DNA from: Paragorgia papillata
Taxonomy: Eukaryota > Cnidaria > Anthozoa > Scleralcyonacea > Coralliidae
NCBI GenBank assembly: GCA_035771165.1
Contig: JAWNZC010000291.1
Coordinates: 62,001 to 126,000, forward strand
Length of the DNA stretch: 64,000 nt
Direction: 5' to 3'
Shown: one piece after another, positions 30,701 through 39,362 of the stretch
Layout: each line of letters opens with the position of its first letter
Position numbering within the stretch: the stretch's first letter is position 1
Made by a program: the position numbers and the translations under genes
The notes under the pieces: model-generated
Database searches by the model: none
Seen by the model: only the letters and a program-made list of their open reading frames with translations
Told to the model about the DNA's origin: nothing

Positions 30701-33101
30701 TTGGAACAAGAAGTCGTACTGCTTCTTACAGAGCAAGCTTTCTACGTTGCCAGGTAACAGAATCACGACACCATAATAGTTAACCTCGCTTACTTGAGTT
30801 TCCATAGGAACTTCGGGATTTTTTTATATATGTAGAGAGAGAAATGGTTATTGTGTGATGCAAGAAGAACTCGTTGAGTTTGTAAAATATTTTTTTGTTG
30901 CAGTTATGACGAGGATGATGAATGTGTTAACCAATATGAACGACAATCGTTGGAAAATTTAGAAAAGCTTGAAATAGGTAATTAGCGTTATTTTGATTAC
31001 TTGTATGGTAGTATATATTTGAGCATACCTAAGCCGAGCTAACTCTAACTAATTCGTATACTTATTATAGTCGGTTTCGGCTTGCTTTTGAAATCCGAAA
31101 CGTATAATTGAAATGAACATTCCGAACTTACGTTGCAATGTTCAGAACTACATTGCGAGGTAGATACAAATTTAAGTTGGCAATTTGTTTCTGTTTATCC
31201 AAGTATCTATTATTCTTCATTTCCATCAAACACTGTACAACAAATAATCTTCTACTCCGTGATTTCGCTAAAGGAATTCAATTCAACTTCACAATGAACT
31301 TCGACAAACGACTTTCAAAAGCAAGCTGAAGGTGGCTATAAGTCTATCTAACTCAATACTGCTTGAACATTTCAGGTCCAGATTCTGCGCAGAAGACTCG
31401 CAATTCTTATTTACGTTTGCACTACCGTTCCAGAGGAGATGGTGGATACTTTCATACATTTAAAGCTCTTCAAAATCGCACTTCTGGTGAAGGTGAAGGT
31501 AGGAGTAATGCTCTCTACTATGTACTTTTAGTCTATAGTGACGTTGCGTAGTGTCGTTCCCTTTAAACATTGTCCGCATGAATTACATTTTCAAGCCGTT
31601 CTTCGTGGTATTGCTGATGAATTCCACAAGACCTGCGAGGGTATGCAACTAAATCCAAAGATATCCGAATGTCGACTTAATAAGTAAGTTAATTAGGATT
31701 ATTTTCGGTTGGTGGGTTGGTTGATTGGTTGATTGATTGGTAGGTTGGTGGTTGGTGGGTAGGTTGGTTGGTTGGTTGATTGGTAGGTTGGTTGGTTGGT
31801 GGGTGGGTTGGTTGGTTGGTTGATTGGTTGGTTGATTGGTTGGTTGGTGGTTGATTGGTAGGTTGGTTGGTTGGTTGGTGGGTGGGTTGGTTGGTTGGTT
31901 GGTGGTTGGTGGGTAGGTTGGTTGGTTGGTGGGTTGGTTGGTTGGTTGGTTGGTTGGTGGGTTGGTTGGTTGATTGGTTGGTTGATTGGTTGATTGGTTG
32001 ATTGGTTGGTTGGTTGGTTGGTTGATTGGTAGGTAGGTTGGTTGGTTGATTGGTTGGTTGATTGGCATGGTTGGTTGATTGGTAGGTTGTTGGTTGGTGG
32101 GTGGGTGGGTGGGTTGGTTGGTTGATTGGTTGGTTGGTTGGTTGGTTGGTTTATTGGTTGGTTGGTTTATTGGTTGGTTGGTTTATTGGTAGGTTGGTCG
32201 GTTAGTTGGTTGATTGGTTGCTTGCTCACTCACATGCTTGTTTCCCAGGAAGAAAAGCAAGCCTCACAACGTTATACAAATATCGTCCAAGACTCGTCCA
32301 TTCAGCGCTGATGAACGTCGCCGTTACAAAAACACTGTCACCTCTGACGTCATGGTTCATTCCGCGTCAGCGCCTGCTGAACTGGACAAGTTTGCGTCAG
32401 CGGATCCAAGTCATATCCACGACAGACAAAACAGTTGTACTGATGTTCCTAGATTAGATACACCAGAAGGTGATTCGACGGTAAGCTTTGATAACAATGT
32501 GTGTGGTGGTGATGATGATGAGGGGGAAACTGCTTCTCTTGGACCACAGTGTGGTTTAAACAACGATGCTAACAATGTTGTAAGTCAAACATATGACTGT
32601 CCAGAGACAAACGAGAGCTCACTTCAAAGTGATCTTTCAACAAGAGATATTGAAAATCAAAAAGATGAAACGAACTCCAATAGCGCAGACAATCTTCCAA
32701 ACGAAATCCTAGGCTCAGAGAGTTCCGATGCTCGCACGAATGGCAACGAAGAGAAAATCAATGAAACAGACTTAACTTCTGGCATTGCAAACTTCAAGAG
32801 AAGTTCTAAAAATAGACTCGGTGACGTTTCCATCAAATTTCAAAAAAACGAAGACTCGGTGAATACCACTGAGATTCTCTGGCAGAACGAAGGAGACCCG
32901 AGCAGTTCACGGGAATCTCCGAAGTCGACTAGAAGGCGGAATATTTTCGTCGCCGCTCAGGAGAGGGGGAGAACGTTTATTCCTGATCTGAAGAATAAAC
33001 TGTCGGGATTGTCAAACCGTTCGCCGAAATTAGAGCGCAGGAAAGACTGGGAACAAATAATCAAGGACCACGACTGTAAGACGACAATAATTCAAATTTA
33101 G
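21738..33101 (+). CDS. INPP5F (Sac2) phosphoinositide 4-phosphatase, 24 exons, ~1,033 aa
   Basis: Exons: 21738-21834, 22107-22190, 22890-23026, 23401-23538, 24379-24444, 24558-24683, 25321-25383, 26272-26434, 26538-26605, 27121-27232, 27511-27578, 27706-27744, 27927-28012, 28527-28604, 28700-28820, 28934-29062, 29329-29399, 29503-29546, 30376-30574, 30679-30753, 30904-30977, 31376-31498, 31596-31683, 32249-33101; all joins keep phase. The start, [12 protein letters not shown], matches the family. The Sac domain holds the CX5R motif CMDCLDRTN (C460 to R466), preceded by [18 protein letters not shown] and followed by [18 protein letters not shown]. An hSac2 dimerisation domain (~565-750) begins [14 protein letters not shown]. 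The last exon encodes a Ser/Asp/Asn-rich tail ending IIQI. INPP5F removes the 4-phosphate from phosphoinositides on early endosomes. Human INPP5F is ~1,130 aa, so length is near normal. It lies 1.3 kb downstream of the EVC2-like gene. Confidence 0.95.
22320..22525. mobile_element. Family C MITE, intron 2 of INPP5F
   Basis: The left end AGAGTGCTATGTAGGCAATG and right-hand AACTATTCTCAGCAGT are arranged as an imperfect palindrome around the AGCAAAGCCCTTC centre. The outer right terminus appears lost. Confidence 0.75.
23191..23371. mobile_element. Family E foldback element, copy 1 (181 bp), intron 3 of INPP5F
   Basis: Arms start AGACCTTATT and ATGGCCGCCGAATTAAGATT, with the reverse complement at the right end. 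The whole element is a near-complete palindrome. A second 181-bp copy lies at 59945-60125 and a worn one near 49.96-50.11 kb. Confidence 0.88.
23540..24255. repeat. (CAGTA/CAGCG)n pentamer array, intron 4 of INPP5F
   Basis: About 700 bp of five-base units (CAGTA, CAGTG, CAGCG, CAACG), with a recurring longer block containing GCAGGGGCAGTACAG. Long frames are open on both strands and read Ala/Gln/Ser-rich or Cys/Leu/Thr-rich; they are repeat artefacts. Confidence 0.93.
24711..25165. mobile_element. hAT-like non-autonomous element with 8-bp target duplication
   Basis: The element starts CAGTGATGGAT and ends ATCCATCACTG. It is flanked on both sides by AACTAATA (24703-24710 and 25166-25173). An 8-bp duplication with CAGTG-type ends is the hAT superfamily pattern. 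The 455-bp interior is G/C-run rich near both ends and has no transposase frame. It lies in intron 6 of INPP5F. Confidence 0.92.
25413..25523. mobile_element. 111-bp near-perfect foldback with 9-bp target duplication
   Basis: ~43-bp arms beginning TAACCTGAATGTCAGG enclose a ~25-bp GC-rich loop. AACAATGTA occurs directly on both sides (25404-25412 and 25524-25532). The arms have almost no mismatches, so the insertion looks recent. It lies in intron 7 of INPP5F. Confidence 0.9.
25640..25999 (+). mobile_element. 5S rRNA-derived SINE (SINE3-like), copy 1
   Basis: GGTTAGTACTTGGATGGGTG followed by ACCGTCTGGGAATA (25747-25780) matches the 3' half of 5S rRNA, including its internal promoter region. 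It is followed by a ~200-bp body (TCATGTGAGTAGAGTT; CCTCCCTCCGTAAAATCAAC) and an A-rich 3' end after TTAAATAAATCATTACT. A second copy with the same body is at 53.7 kb. It lies in intron 7 of INPP5F. The 5' boundary is not resolved. Confidence 0.82.
26640..27090. repeat. (TGTTGGTGC)n array, intron 9 of INPP5F
   Basis: A pyrimidine-rich stretch followed by a degenerate GTTGGT/GCTGGT array ending in GGTGGT. Val/Gly- and Leu-rich frames here are artefacts. Confidence 0.9.
27335..27400 (+). repeat. Partial copy of the 122-bp unit (family A), intron 10 of INPP5F
   Basis: GGACCTCTAAGGAGGACAGT followed by TTAGATATGACTGATAAGG matches the middle of the family A unit. Confidence 0.75.
28013..28150. repeat. 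(GGTGTAT)n-like array, intron 13 of INPP5F
   Basis: Degenerate repeats of ATGGTGTATGGT just after the exon 13 donor. Confidence 0.8.
28150..28490. mobile_element. Family F foldback element, copy 2, intron 13 of INPP5F
   Basis: The left arm TTTTGTCTAATTTGAAAGAA is matched by TTCTTTCAAATTAGACAAAC at the right. The inner arms AACTTTTTCGTATCTCT and AGATACGAAAAAGTT also pair. The same arm logic appears at 20630-21090. Confidence 0.82.
29085..29290. repeat. (GGAA/GGGA)n purine array, intron 16 of INPP5F
   Basis: Purine tetranucleotide array grading into GGAT and GATA repeats. The overlapping Gly/Glu/Arg-rich and Pro/Ser-rich frames are artefacts. Confidence 0.92.
29660..29785. mobile_element. Family D foldback remnant, intron 18 of INPP5F
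   Basis: AAACCTTTGACTACTAGAGG followed by AGTCGTCTGGTGTTAGACAG is a diverged member of the CTGGCGTTAG palindrome family. Confidence 0.55.
29899..29972 (-). pseudogene. tRNA-Thr-like pseudogene, left arm of palindrome 1
   Basis: On the minus strand the T-arm GGTTCGAATCC and the 3' end CCGGGCC are intact, but the D-arm has lost its TAGCTCAG and the anticodon region carries an insertion. It cannot fold as a tRNA. Confidence 0.7.
30225..30296 (+). tRNA. tRNA-Thr(AGT)-like sequence, right arm of palindrome 1
   Basis: A 72-nt tRNA-like sequence with box A TAGCTCAGTTGG (30232-30243), box B GGTTCGAATCC (30276-30286) and anticodon loop CTAGTAA, giving AGT (Thr). The acceptor (TGACCTG with CCGGGCC) pairs at only four of seven positions and the T-stem at three of five. 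It is probably a tRNA-derived repeat head with a working-looking Pol III promoter, not a decoding tRNA. Confidence 0.5.
31700..32225. repeat. (TTGG)n/(TTGA)n array, intron 23 of INPP5F
   Basis: A ~500-bp tetranucleotide array with GGTA/GGTG interruptions, ending shortly before the exon 24 acceptor at 32248. Asn/Gln/Pro/Thr-rich frames are artefacts. Confidence 0.93.
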
Positions 33102-33440
33102 GTTTTTAGTTTTTGAGAAACTCGCGAAATAACCGACATGGTAGAATAAGATTTTGCGCTCACTTTTTCAAAACACTAAGTTATGTATATACACAGAGAC
33201 ACTTGCAGTCTGTATCAGACCTGATGTAGTAATTTACAGTGGTTAGCGCAGCTAGTGGTTCGATACCTCCTCCTTTTTTTCACAGCGTGGTGAGTGGGGA
33301 GCAGAGATGAGAGCCTGGGTACGAGGTGGGTTCGATTCCTGCTCTATTTATTCGATTAAAATTTTACTTTGGGCGACATATGAGTGCTTCCAGTTCAACT
33401 CTACCAAACACTCGCACTGGTTTGTTACGGGTACTCCGGC
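33102..33440. other. INPP5F 3' region
   Basis: Probable 3' UTR and flank of INPP5F. No gene seen. No canonical AATAAA occurs soon after the stop; the nearest is inside the 122-bp unit near 33535, so that repeat might supply the poly(A) signal. Confidence 0.35.
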
Positions 33441-33566
33441 TTCCCTTTCTAATAACACTGGATCAATGAAGGATGGCCCTTACTGGACCTCTAGGGAGAA
33501 CAGTTTAGATATGACTGATAGAGTTATCCAGTATAAATAAAGTTAGTTTAGTTTACTCCAGTTTCC
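33440..33566 (+). repeat. Solo copy of the 122-bp unit (family A), downstream of INPP5F
   Basis: Runs from AACACTGGATCAATGAAGGA to AAAGTTAGTTTAGTTTAC and is close in sequence to units in the intron 7 array. Confidence 0.85.
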
Positions 33567-33779
33567 TCCTGTAGTAAAGATAATGAATTTAAAAAACAGA
33601 GAGATACAATAAATTAATAAGATGAGTACAGGATATCCTAATAGTGAAAACTAATCTAGAGGATACCCTGCATCTTCAGATTGATTATCTAAGAAATACG
33701 AGAATAAATGTATAATAAGAAAGAAAGTACTGTAGAAAAGTCAATAATAAAGTTAAATAATGAGACAGTCATATGCTTA

Positions 33780-34170
33780 CAGTAAATTTAACAAAAGTTA
33801 TTGAGAGGCATATCTATCAATCATATAATGCTTAATCTTTTTATTGAAAATGGAAAGTGAATTACTTGTTTTTATCTCATAAGGAACCAAATTCCATAAT
33901 ATGGCACCAGAAAATGATAGATCTTTTACCAAATTGATCTGATTTTTTTTGAGTTAGATAAATATTTTCATTTAGTGATTGCCTTGTTTGATAGGTATGT
34001 CTTTCACTCAAAAAATCATAATAGTTAGAGAAACAAGCTGGTAACAGCTTTTTCTTCCAGCGAAAAACAAATTTTAAAAGGTAAAAATTAATTAAGTCAG
34101 TAAATTTTAATAGATTTAATGACTTAAATATTGGCTCACTATGGGATTGAGGGTCTGAGAAAGTTATCAA
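33780..34170 (-). mobile_element. LINE fragment: 3' end of a non-LTR reverse transcriptase ORF
   Basis: Minus-strand translation gives HTYQTRQSLNENIYL, then FGKRSIIF; after one frameshift, GAILWNLVPYEIKTS follows. This order (H-x-Y-x-T-R, the G-K-x-S-I block, G-A-x-x-W-N-x-L-P) is typical of the C-terminus of non-LTR reverse transcriptase proteins. It is frameshifted and truncated, so dead. The boundary toward 33600 is unclear. Confidence 0.72.
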
Positions 34171-34670
34171 TGAAGGATGGTCCTTACTGGACCTCTAGAG
34201 AGAACAGTTTAGATATAACTGATAGAGTTATCTAGTATAAATAAAGTTAGTTTAGTTTCCTCTGGTTTCCTCCTGTAGTAACACTGGATCAATGAAGGAT
34301 GGTCCTTACTGGACCTCTAGGAAGAACAGTTTAGATATGACTGATAGAGTTATCCAGTATAAATCAAGTTAGTTGAGTTCCTCTGGTTTCCTTCTGTAGT
34401 AACACTGGATCAATGAGGGATGGTCCTTACTGGACCTCTAGGAAGAATAGTTTAGATATGACTGATAGAGTTATCCAGTATAAATCAAGTTAGTTGAGTT
34501 TCCTCTGGTTTCCTTCTGTAGCAACACTGGACCAATGAGAGATGGTTCTTACTGGACCTGTAGGAAGAACAGTTTAGAGTTTAGATATGACTAATAGAGT
34601 TATCCAGTATAAATAAAGTTAGTTTAGTTTGCTCTGATTTCCTCCTGCAGTAACACTGGATGAATGAAGG
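34165..34670 (+). repeat. Four-copy array of the 122-bp unit (family A)
   Basis: Units begin near 34260, 34381, 34504 and 34626, with partial sequence on both sides. The left edge abuts the LINE fragment at 34170. Confidence 0.9.
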
Positions 34671-34989
34671 ATGACCTTTACTTGACAGACAGATTTCCAT
34701 TGACCGATTAGTTTATCAAACTGATTTAATATTATCCGATAAAAATCTGCCAAAATCACTCGCATCGTACCGTGTGGGGCGAATACTAATTTTTCCGTCA
34801 CTCTATAAACTGAAGTTATTTGATGATCGTGAATATGGCGCATACAATACAATACAAATTTAATGTCGTTCCCCTCAGGGCTTTTCAACAACTATTTACA
34901 ACAGTTAAAATTTGATAGATTCTACAACTAATTATAAGAAAAAAATAAAATTTCTCGCTTAGTATTATATTACAAATAAAATGAGTTAT

Positions 34990-35275
34990 TATAGAACTAA
35001 GTGTTATAAAAATTGTCAAGCATGAAATTTTTCAACTTATTCTTAAAACTAGTAATTGTCAGTTCATGTTTCAGGTCATTGTCTAGGTTATTCCATAATT
35101 TAACTCCTGTGTTGTATACACGTCGTAAGCCAGTCAATGTTTGCAACGGACTGATCTCATGTCTTTTGTGCAACGAACGTGCCGATGCACATCTAACAAA
35201 CTTCAAGTTTAGATCGACTAGTCAAGGTACAAGACGAAATATTCAACTGCTGTCATGAATTGACAAGAGAAAGAC
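34990..35275 (-). mobile_element. LINE fragment, second reverse-transcriptase C-terminus
   Basis: The minus-strand ORF reads YNTGVKLWNNLDNDLKHELT then ITSFKNKLKNFML, the G-x-x-x-W-N-x-L motif and Lys-rich end of a non-LTR reverse transcriptase ORF. It differs from the copy at 33.8-34.2 kb, so it is another element or lineage. Confidence 0.7.
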
Positions 35276-35279
35276 GAGT

Positions 35280-36000
35280 GGAGCAAATGTCATTTTAGCA
35301 TATTTTCTTTACCTATAGCTCAGGCAAACGACCAAGAGCAAAAACATTTTTTGAAATATACAAACAATAAAATATAAAATGAAAATTTTATGCTTAGCTC
35401 GTGGAGCTCAAAACGTTTTATTTTTTCGTTTATTATTCGTTGTTTTGGTTTTAAGGACAAACGGACATCCTTATGTCAATATTTATATTGCACGTCTTCT
35501 TTGCTTTCAACGGAAGAATAATTAGTTTTTCTCGCCCCTGCTTATAACATGTGTATATATTAGCAACAGTCTGATGTCAAACAGTCTTCGTTTTAGATTT
35601 CTGAAGTAAAGCCGAACTGGAACAATTATGGTAAAATATAGCACAGCACATTGCATTTGCACAGCACGTTTTGGCAGAATATATGCATGTTTGTCGGTTG
35701 AGTTCATTAATACTGTTCGTGGTTAAATGCATTCCCACAAATTTTAAAAATTAAGTTTTGCGTTATTTCGAAAGTTCTTTGTTGATTTTTAATCTCAAGT
35801 TGAAGTCAAGTCAATAATGAAGTGAAAATATTAACTAACCGAGCACCCGCTTGTTTGTTTAATATCTTTAAGGTAAAATAGTTTTTTCATTTGTCTACTG
35901 TCGAATTTTGATTGTCAAAGAACTGCTAGCTTTGATCAAAAACCTTCACACAATATACCCAGAAAACCTTCCTTATACCCTCGACAGCCATAAATACACA
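35280..36000. other. Intergenic, nothing recognised
   Basis: AT-rich sequence with short frames only. No gene, RNA gene or clear repeat seen. Confidence 0.4.
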
Positions 36001-36008
36001 ATGCTTAA

Positions 36009-36278
36009 AGGTGACGTACAGTCCGTTCTGCGCATGACCGCAATGTGGTCCCAAAAACATGACATTCGTAGATAATTACATGAAGTACTCAGCTCAATGT
36101 AAAAGGAACAACATGAAAACCAAGCGATTCGGCGAGCATATCTCCTCGGATTTCTCCTAATTCTTCTGAAAATGTTTTGTTTTGGGTACAATCTTGAATA
36201 AAGTATTAGTATTTTTTTTTGTAAATTAAGATGTAAACATTAGTTTCGTACATGCGCAGAACGGACTGTACATCACCT
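36009..36278. mobile_element. 270-bp MITE flanked by TTAA (piggyBac-type)
   Basis: The left TIR AGGTGACGTACAGTCCGTTC and the right-end reverse complement AGGTGATGTACAGTCCGTTC match over nearly 30 bp. TTAA stands on both sides (36005-36008 and 36279-36282), the piggyBac target signature. There is no transposase inside. A partial copy of the end may lie near 21190. Confidence 0.88.
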
Positions 36279-36340
36279 TTAACATTTTTCAAACGACCTC
36301 GCCTTATCTCGCCCATGCAGCCATTTTAATTATTTTTTCT

Positions 36341-36556
36341 TAACACTTCGAAGCCTGAAGACGAGTCTTTAGTATTTTATTCTGACTAACGCCAGACGAT
36401 TTTATTCAGCACAGGGAGAGGTCCAATGCCTCAAAGGGTTAAAATCTATCTCTTTAACACTTTGAAGCCTGAAGACGAGTCTTTAGTATTTTATTCTGGC
36501 TAACGCCAGACGATTTTATTCAACACAGGGAGAGGTACAAGGCCTCAAAGTGTTAA
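36341..36556. mobile_element. Family D foldback element, tandem pair
   Basis: Two ~100-bp palindromes (starting 36341 and 36454) with ends AACACTT(T/C)GAAGCCTGAAG and GCCTCAAAGTGTT-like complements. The centre TCTGGCTAACGCCAGA is itself palindromic. Each copy is followed by AAAATCTATCTCTTTA, so the pair is a 113-bp direct duplication. Confidence 0.85.
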
Positions 36557-36789
36557 AATCTATCTCTTTAAGAGTGAGTACCATGCATGAACAAGGTTTT
36601 TACCATAGTTTTTGTTTCAAGTAATTTTTATTTTTTGGGGCAAGTTTTCAGGCTTGAGGGCAAAAAAGCAGATGTATATCTCCGTCTATATTAAGTGTTA
36701 TTATAATGGATTAAACTTGAAATATTTAAATTTTAAAATAAACGAAATCATGTCAAGTGGCTGTGGACGACTGCATGCACTGTCACACC

Positions 36790-36900
36790 TTTGCCACTCA
36801 AAAGCTGGCATGAGCAGCGTTTTAAACTACAAGGCTTTTTGCCACTCAAAAGCTGGCATGAGCAGCGTTTTAAACTACAAGGCTTTTTGCCACTCAAAAA
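36790..36900. repeat. 48-bp tandem repeat, 2.3 copies
   Basis: The unit starts GCCACTCAAAAGCTGGCATG. Two full copies are almost identical and a third is truncated. Confidence 0.9.
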
Positions 36901-37449
36901 CTATAGGGACACGTCACTTAATATTTCAACACAATCTTTCAATATTTTTGGTTTGAGATATTACATTCAGCTTTTTTTCCGAATTTACTAACAGCAGCTT
37001 TTTATTATTTATTGACTTATTGATATTCCCGATAAGACGTATTTCATTAACTGCTTTATAATCTTATTCGATTACTTTTTAAATCAACTTGGCGCTTTTA
37101 ATTTGTCGTTGCCGTTAATTTATTGATGAAAGTCTATATTAGTACAGTTTCGTTCGACACGATCACATAGATTTATGACCGAAACAACACTCGCCATGTA
37201 CTACTCACATACACAGAAGTTTTAAATTTCGAACCGCGTCATGCCTCAGCGGTTTCCATGGTGAATCAACAATCGCGTATATACACGATGCTATGGAAAG
37301 TATACATCGAATTAGATATCGACGCCAGCGTGTATTGAAATGTAATATAATTTAATTGATGGCGTGTTTCTAAAAGACAGCGTGTGTATTTATTTAATAT
37401 AACAACCATATATTGTCCGCCTCAAAAACAAACCAAATAGTTGACCACG

Positions 37450-37482
<33 letters not shown>
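37450..37482. repeat. (TA)n microsatellite
   Basis: A perfect TA tract upstream of the GPCR gene. Confidence 0.9.
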
Positions 37483-37882
37483 ACTTTTAAACAAATTTTT
37501 AATAAAATTGAGGGAAACGCGACGCTGAATAAACAGGCCATTTTTTCTTGCGGCAAAAGGGTTAAGCAATTTTTTTATAATTATTATTTTTTTGATAATT
37601 ATCTCGCAAAGCATAATAAGATATGTAGGTCAATAGGCATCAAAATGAGAAAAGCTTGTATATAACACTGTAGGCGTGATCACGAGTTCACAACAGCGAG
37701 TGGGAATGTGAGATAGAAGGACGGAAGTTCGTTTGATTAATAAGGGTGTTTGTTTTTGAAATGTGCTGGCCATTTGTGGGTTTGTCAGTTAATAGTCTTA
37801 TATTGTCAAGGTCTTATGCCGTCATCTAAGTACACGAACTGAAGCTAAGTTGTCAGTTTTGAGTGAGCAGCATTCGTTGGTA

Positions 37883-39025
37883 ATGGCGGCAAACAGAAGC
37901 GATTCTTTTAACGACTTCTGCCCGTTGTTGTATTATAAGTGTATTAATATTACAGCACCCAACACCAGTATCTTTGACACACCTTGTGGAAAAGAGTTTC
38001 ATAAACAATGTAGCGGCCCTACGAGTCCACAGGAATCACATGCAGACGTTGAACTTCCTGTGTCTTTGATTATCATATTTATCGTCATTGCTGTCTTCAG
38101 TTTTCTCAGCAACGTTTTTGTCTGTTTTGTCTACGTTTTAAGCAGAGAAATCAGGACTGCTAAACATTATTTTATCGTCAACTTGGCCGTCGCAGATAGC
38201 CTGATCGCAGCTTTGGCCATTCCGTTCTTTTTAACCCAGTATATTAACCGAGCTCCGAAGACACTTTGCCAAGTTGGTTCAGTAATCGATGTTCTTTGCT
38301 GTACATTGTCTATTATTGGGTTTGCTATCATTAGCCTCGAGCGTTTCATTGCTGTACGCTATCCTTTGCGTTACGCATCATTTATATCACGAAAACGTTG
38401 CCTCGGAGTTGTTGCGTTTGTCTGGTTTTATTCCATTGCATTTTCACTCTTAGCTTACGTTCCAATTGGTACTTTGCACAGCGACCATTGCGTTTTCTTT
38501 ACTGGGTCGTATCTAGTTACCATTATATTCACTAGTTTTCTCTTGCCTCTCTTTGCCATGCTGGTTATCTACGGTTGGATTTATAAAGTTGCGAAATACC
38601 AAGCCAGACAAATTAACAGTAGTATCCCAAGTGGTTCTAATACTAGTCTAAAACGTGAGTTCAAAGCAGCCAAAACGCTGACCCTTATTATCGGAGTGTT
38701 CGTCGTCTGTTGGCTTCCATTCTTCGCTTATATCTTCCTGGTTGTTGTACTAGATATCTCGATATCCTCACTGCCTCTCTTCTATGCGGTACAAATCGTC
38801 CGTTATCTTAATTCTTTGGCCAATCCATTTCTTTATGTTGGAATAAACAGAGAATTTCGTCGTAGCGCTTTACGAATCTTGAAGAGATGGACACCAACGA
38901 GACGGAGTCGCAGTGAATCCTACTCACAAGCTACAACGGTCACTGTCTTCTTAGGAACGATGCCGCGAGCTCATCATGTGTTATCTGAGATCAACGGCGT
39001 TGCAACCGATAATACACTTGCTTGA
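37883..39025 (+). CDS. Class A GPCR, biogenic-amine-receptor-like, 380 aa, intronless
   Basis: Start chosen at ATG 37883 (MAANRSDSF); the frame runs back to 37850, but that codon is TTG. The N-terminus carries several N-x-S/T sites. Seven spans lie near 60-86, 97-119, 129-151, 174-196, 207-232, 264-288 and 298-320. Hallmarks: NLAVAD in TM2 (D105), Cys129-Cys203 disulfide pair, ERF in place of DRY (E153, R154), P222 in TM5, VVCWLPFF in TM6 and NPFLY in TM7. Asp136 falls at position 3.32 and Tyr308 at 7.43, which with CWLPFF are aminergic-receptor features. TM5-TM6 loop is short. Ligand unknown; with Tyr at 7.43 instead of Lys it is not an opsin. Plasma-membrane receptor coupled to G proteins. 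Confidence 0.9.
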   Translation: MAANRSDSFNDFCPLLYYKCINITAPNTSIFDTPCGKEFHKQCSGPTSPQESHADVELPVSLIIIFIVIAVFSFLSNVFVCFVYVLSREIRTAKHYFIVNLAVADSLIAALAIPFFLTQYINRAPKTLCQVGSVIDVLCCTLSIIGFAIISLERFIAVRYPLRYASFISRKRCLGVVAFVWFYSIAFSLLAYVPIGTLHSDHCVFFTGSYLVTIIFTSFLLPLFAMLVIYGWIYKVAKYQARQINSSIPSGSNTSLKREFKAAKTLTLIIGVFVVCWLPFFAYIFLVVVLDISISSLPLFYAVQIVRYLNSLANPFLYVGINREFRRSALRILKRWTPTRRSRSESYSQATTVTVFLGTMPRAHHVLSEINGVATDNTLA

Positions 39026-39220
39026 ACAAAATATGAATAATTTCAAGGCTTCCTCACCTACATATTACTCTGTTGCTGTGTTGCACGTGAAGGCCGCTGT
39101 GTCCTTGTCCTCTAAATCTCAGAGGATCGATTGCAACCCACCAATATATATACTATATATACCATTATTGTATCGATCAGATTAAATTATAATGCTTCAT
39201 CCAGCCGACCGATTTGAAAA
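39026..39220. other. 3' flank of the GPCR gene
   Basis: AT-rich probable 3' UTR. Nothing further recognised. Confidence 0.35.
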
Positions 39221-39221
39221 A

Positions 39222-39362
39222 AATACAAGAAAAGCATAAACCGAAAATAAACATCTTGACTGAACTCAAAATACGAGCTAACTGAACATGTTGTCTACTT
39301 CTCTTGTTTTAGCTCATATTTTGAGTTTGAAGATGTTAATTTTGCTTTCGGTTTTGTTTTCC
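39222..39362. mobile_element. Foldback element family G, copy 2
   Basis: Arms ACCGAAAATAAACATCTTGA on the left and a diverged complement (GAAGATGTTAATTTTGCTTT) on the right. Homologous to 3986-4126. Confidence 0.75.

Noticed and set aside
33877..34170. Host gene on the minus strand
   Set aside because: The motifs are those of a non-LTR reverse transcriptase C-terminus, and the frame is broken.
37883..39025. Opsin identity for the GPCR
   Set aside because: The retinal-binding Lys at 7.43 is replaced by Tyr308, and aminergic features are present instead.
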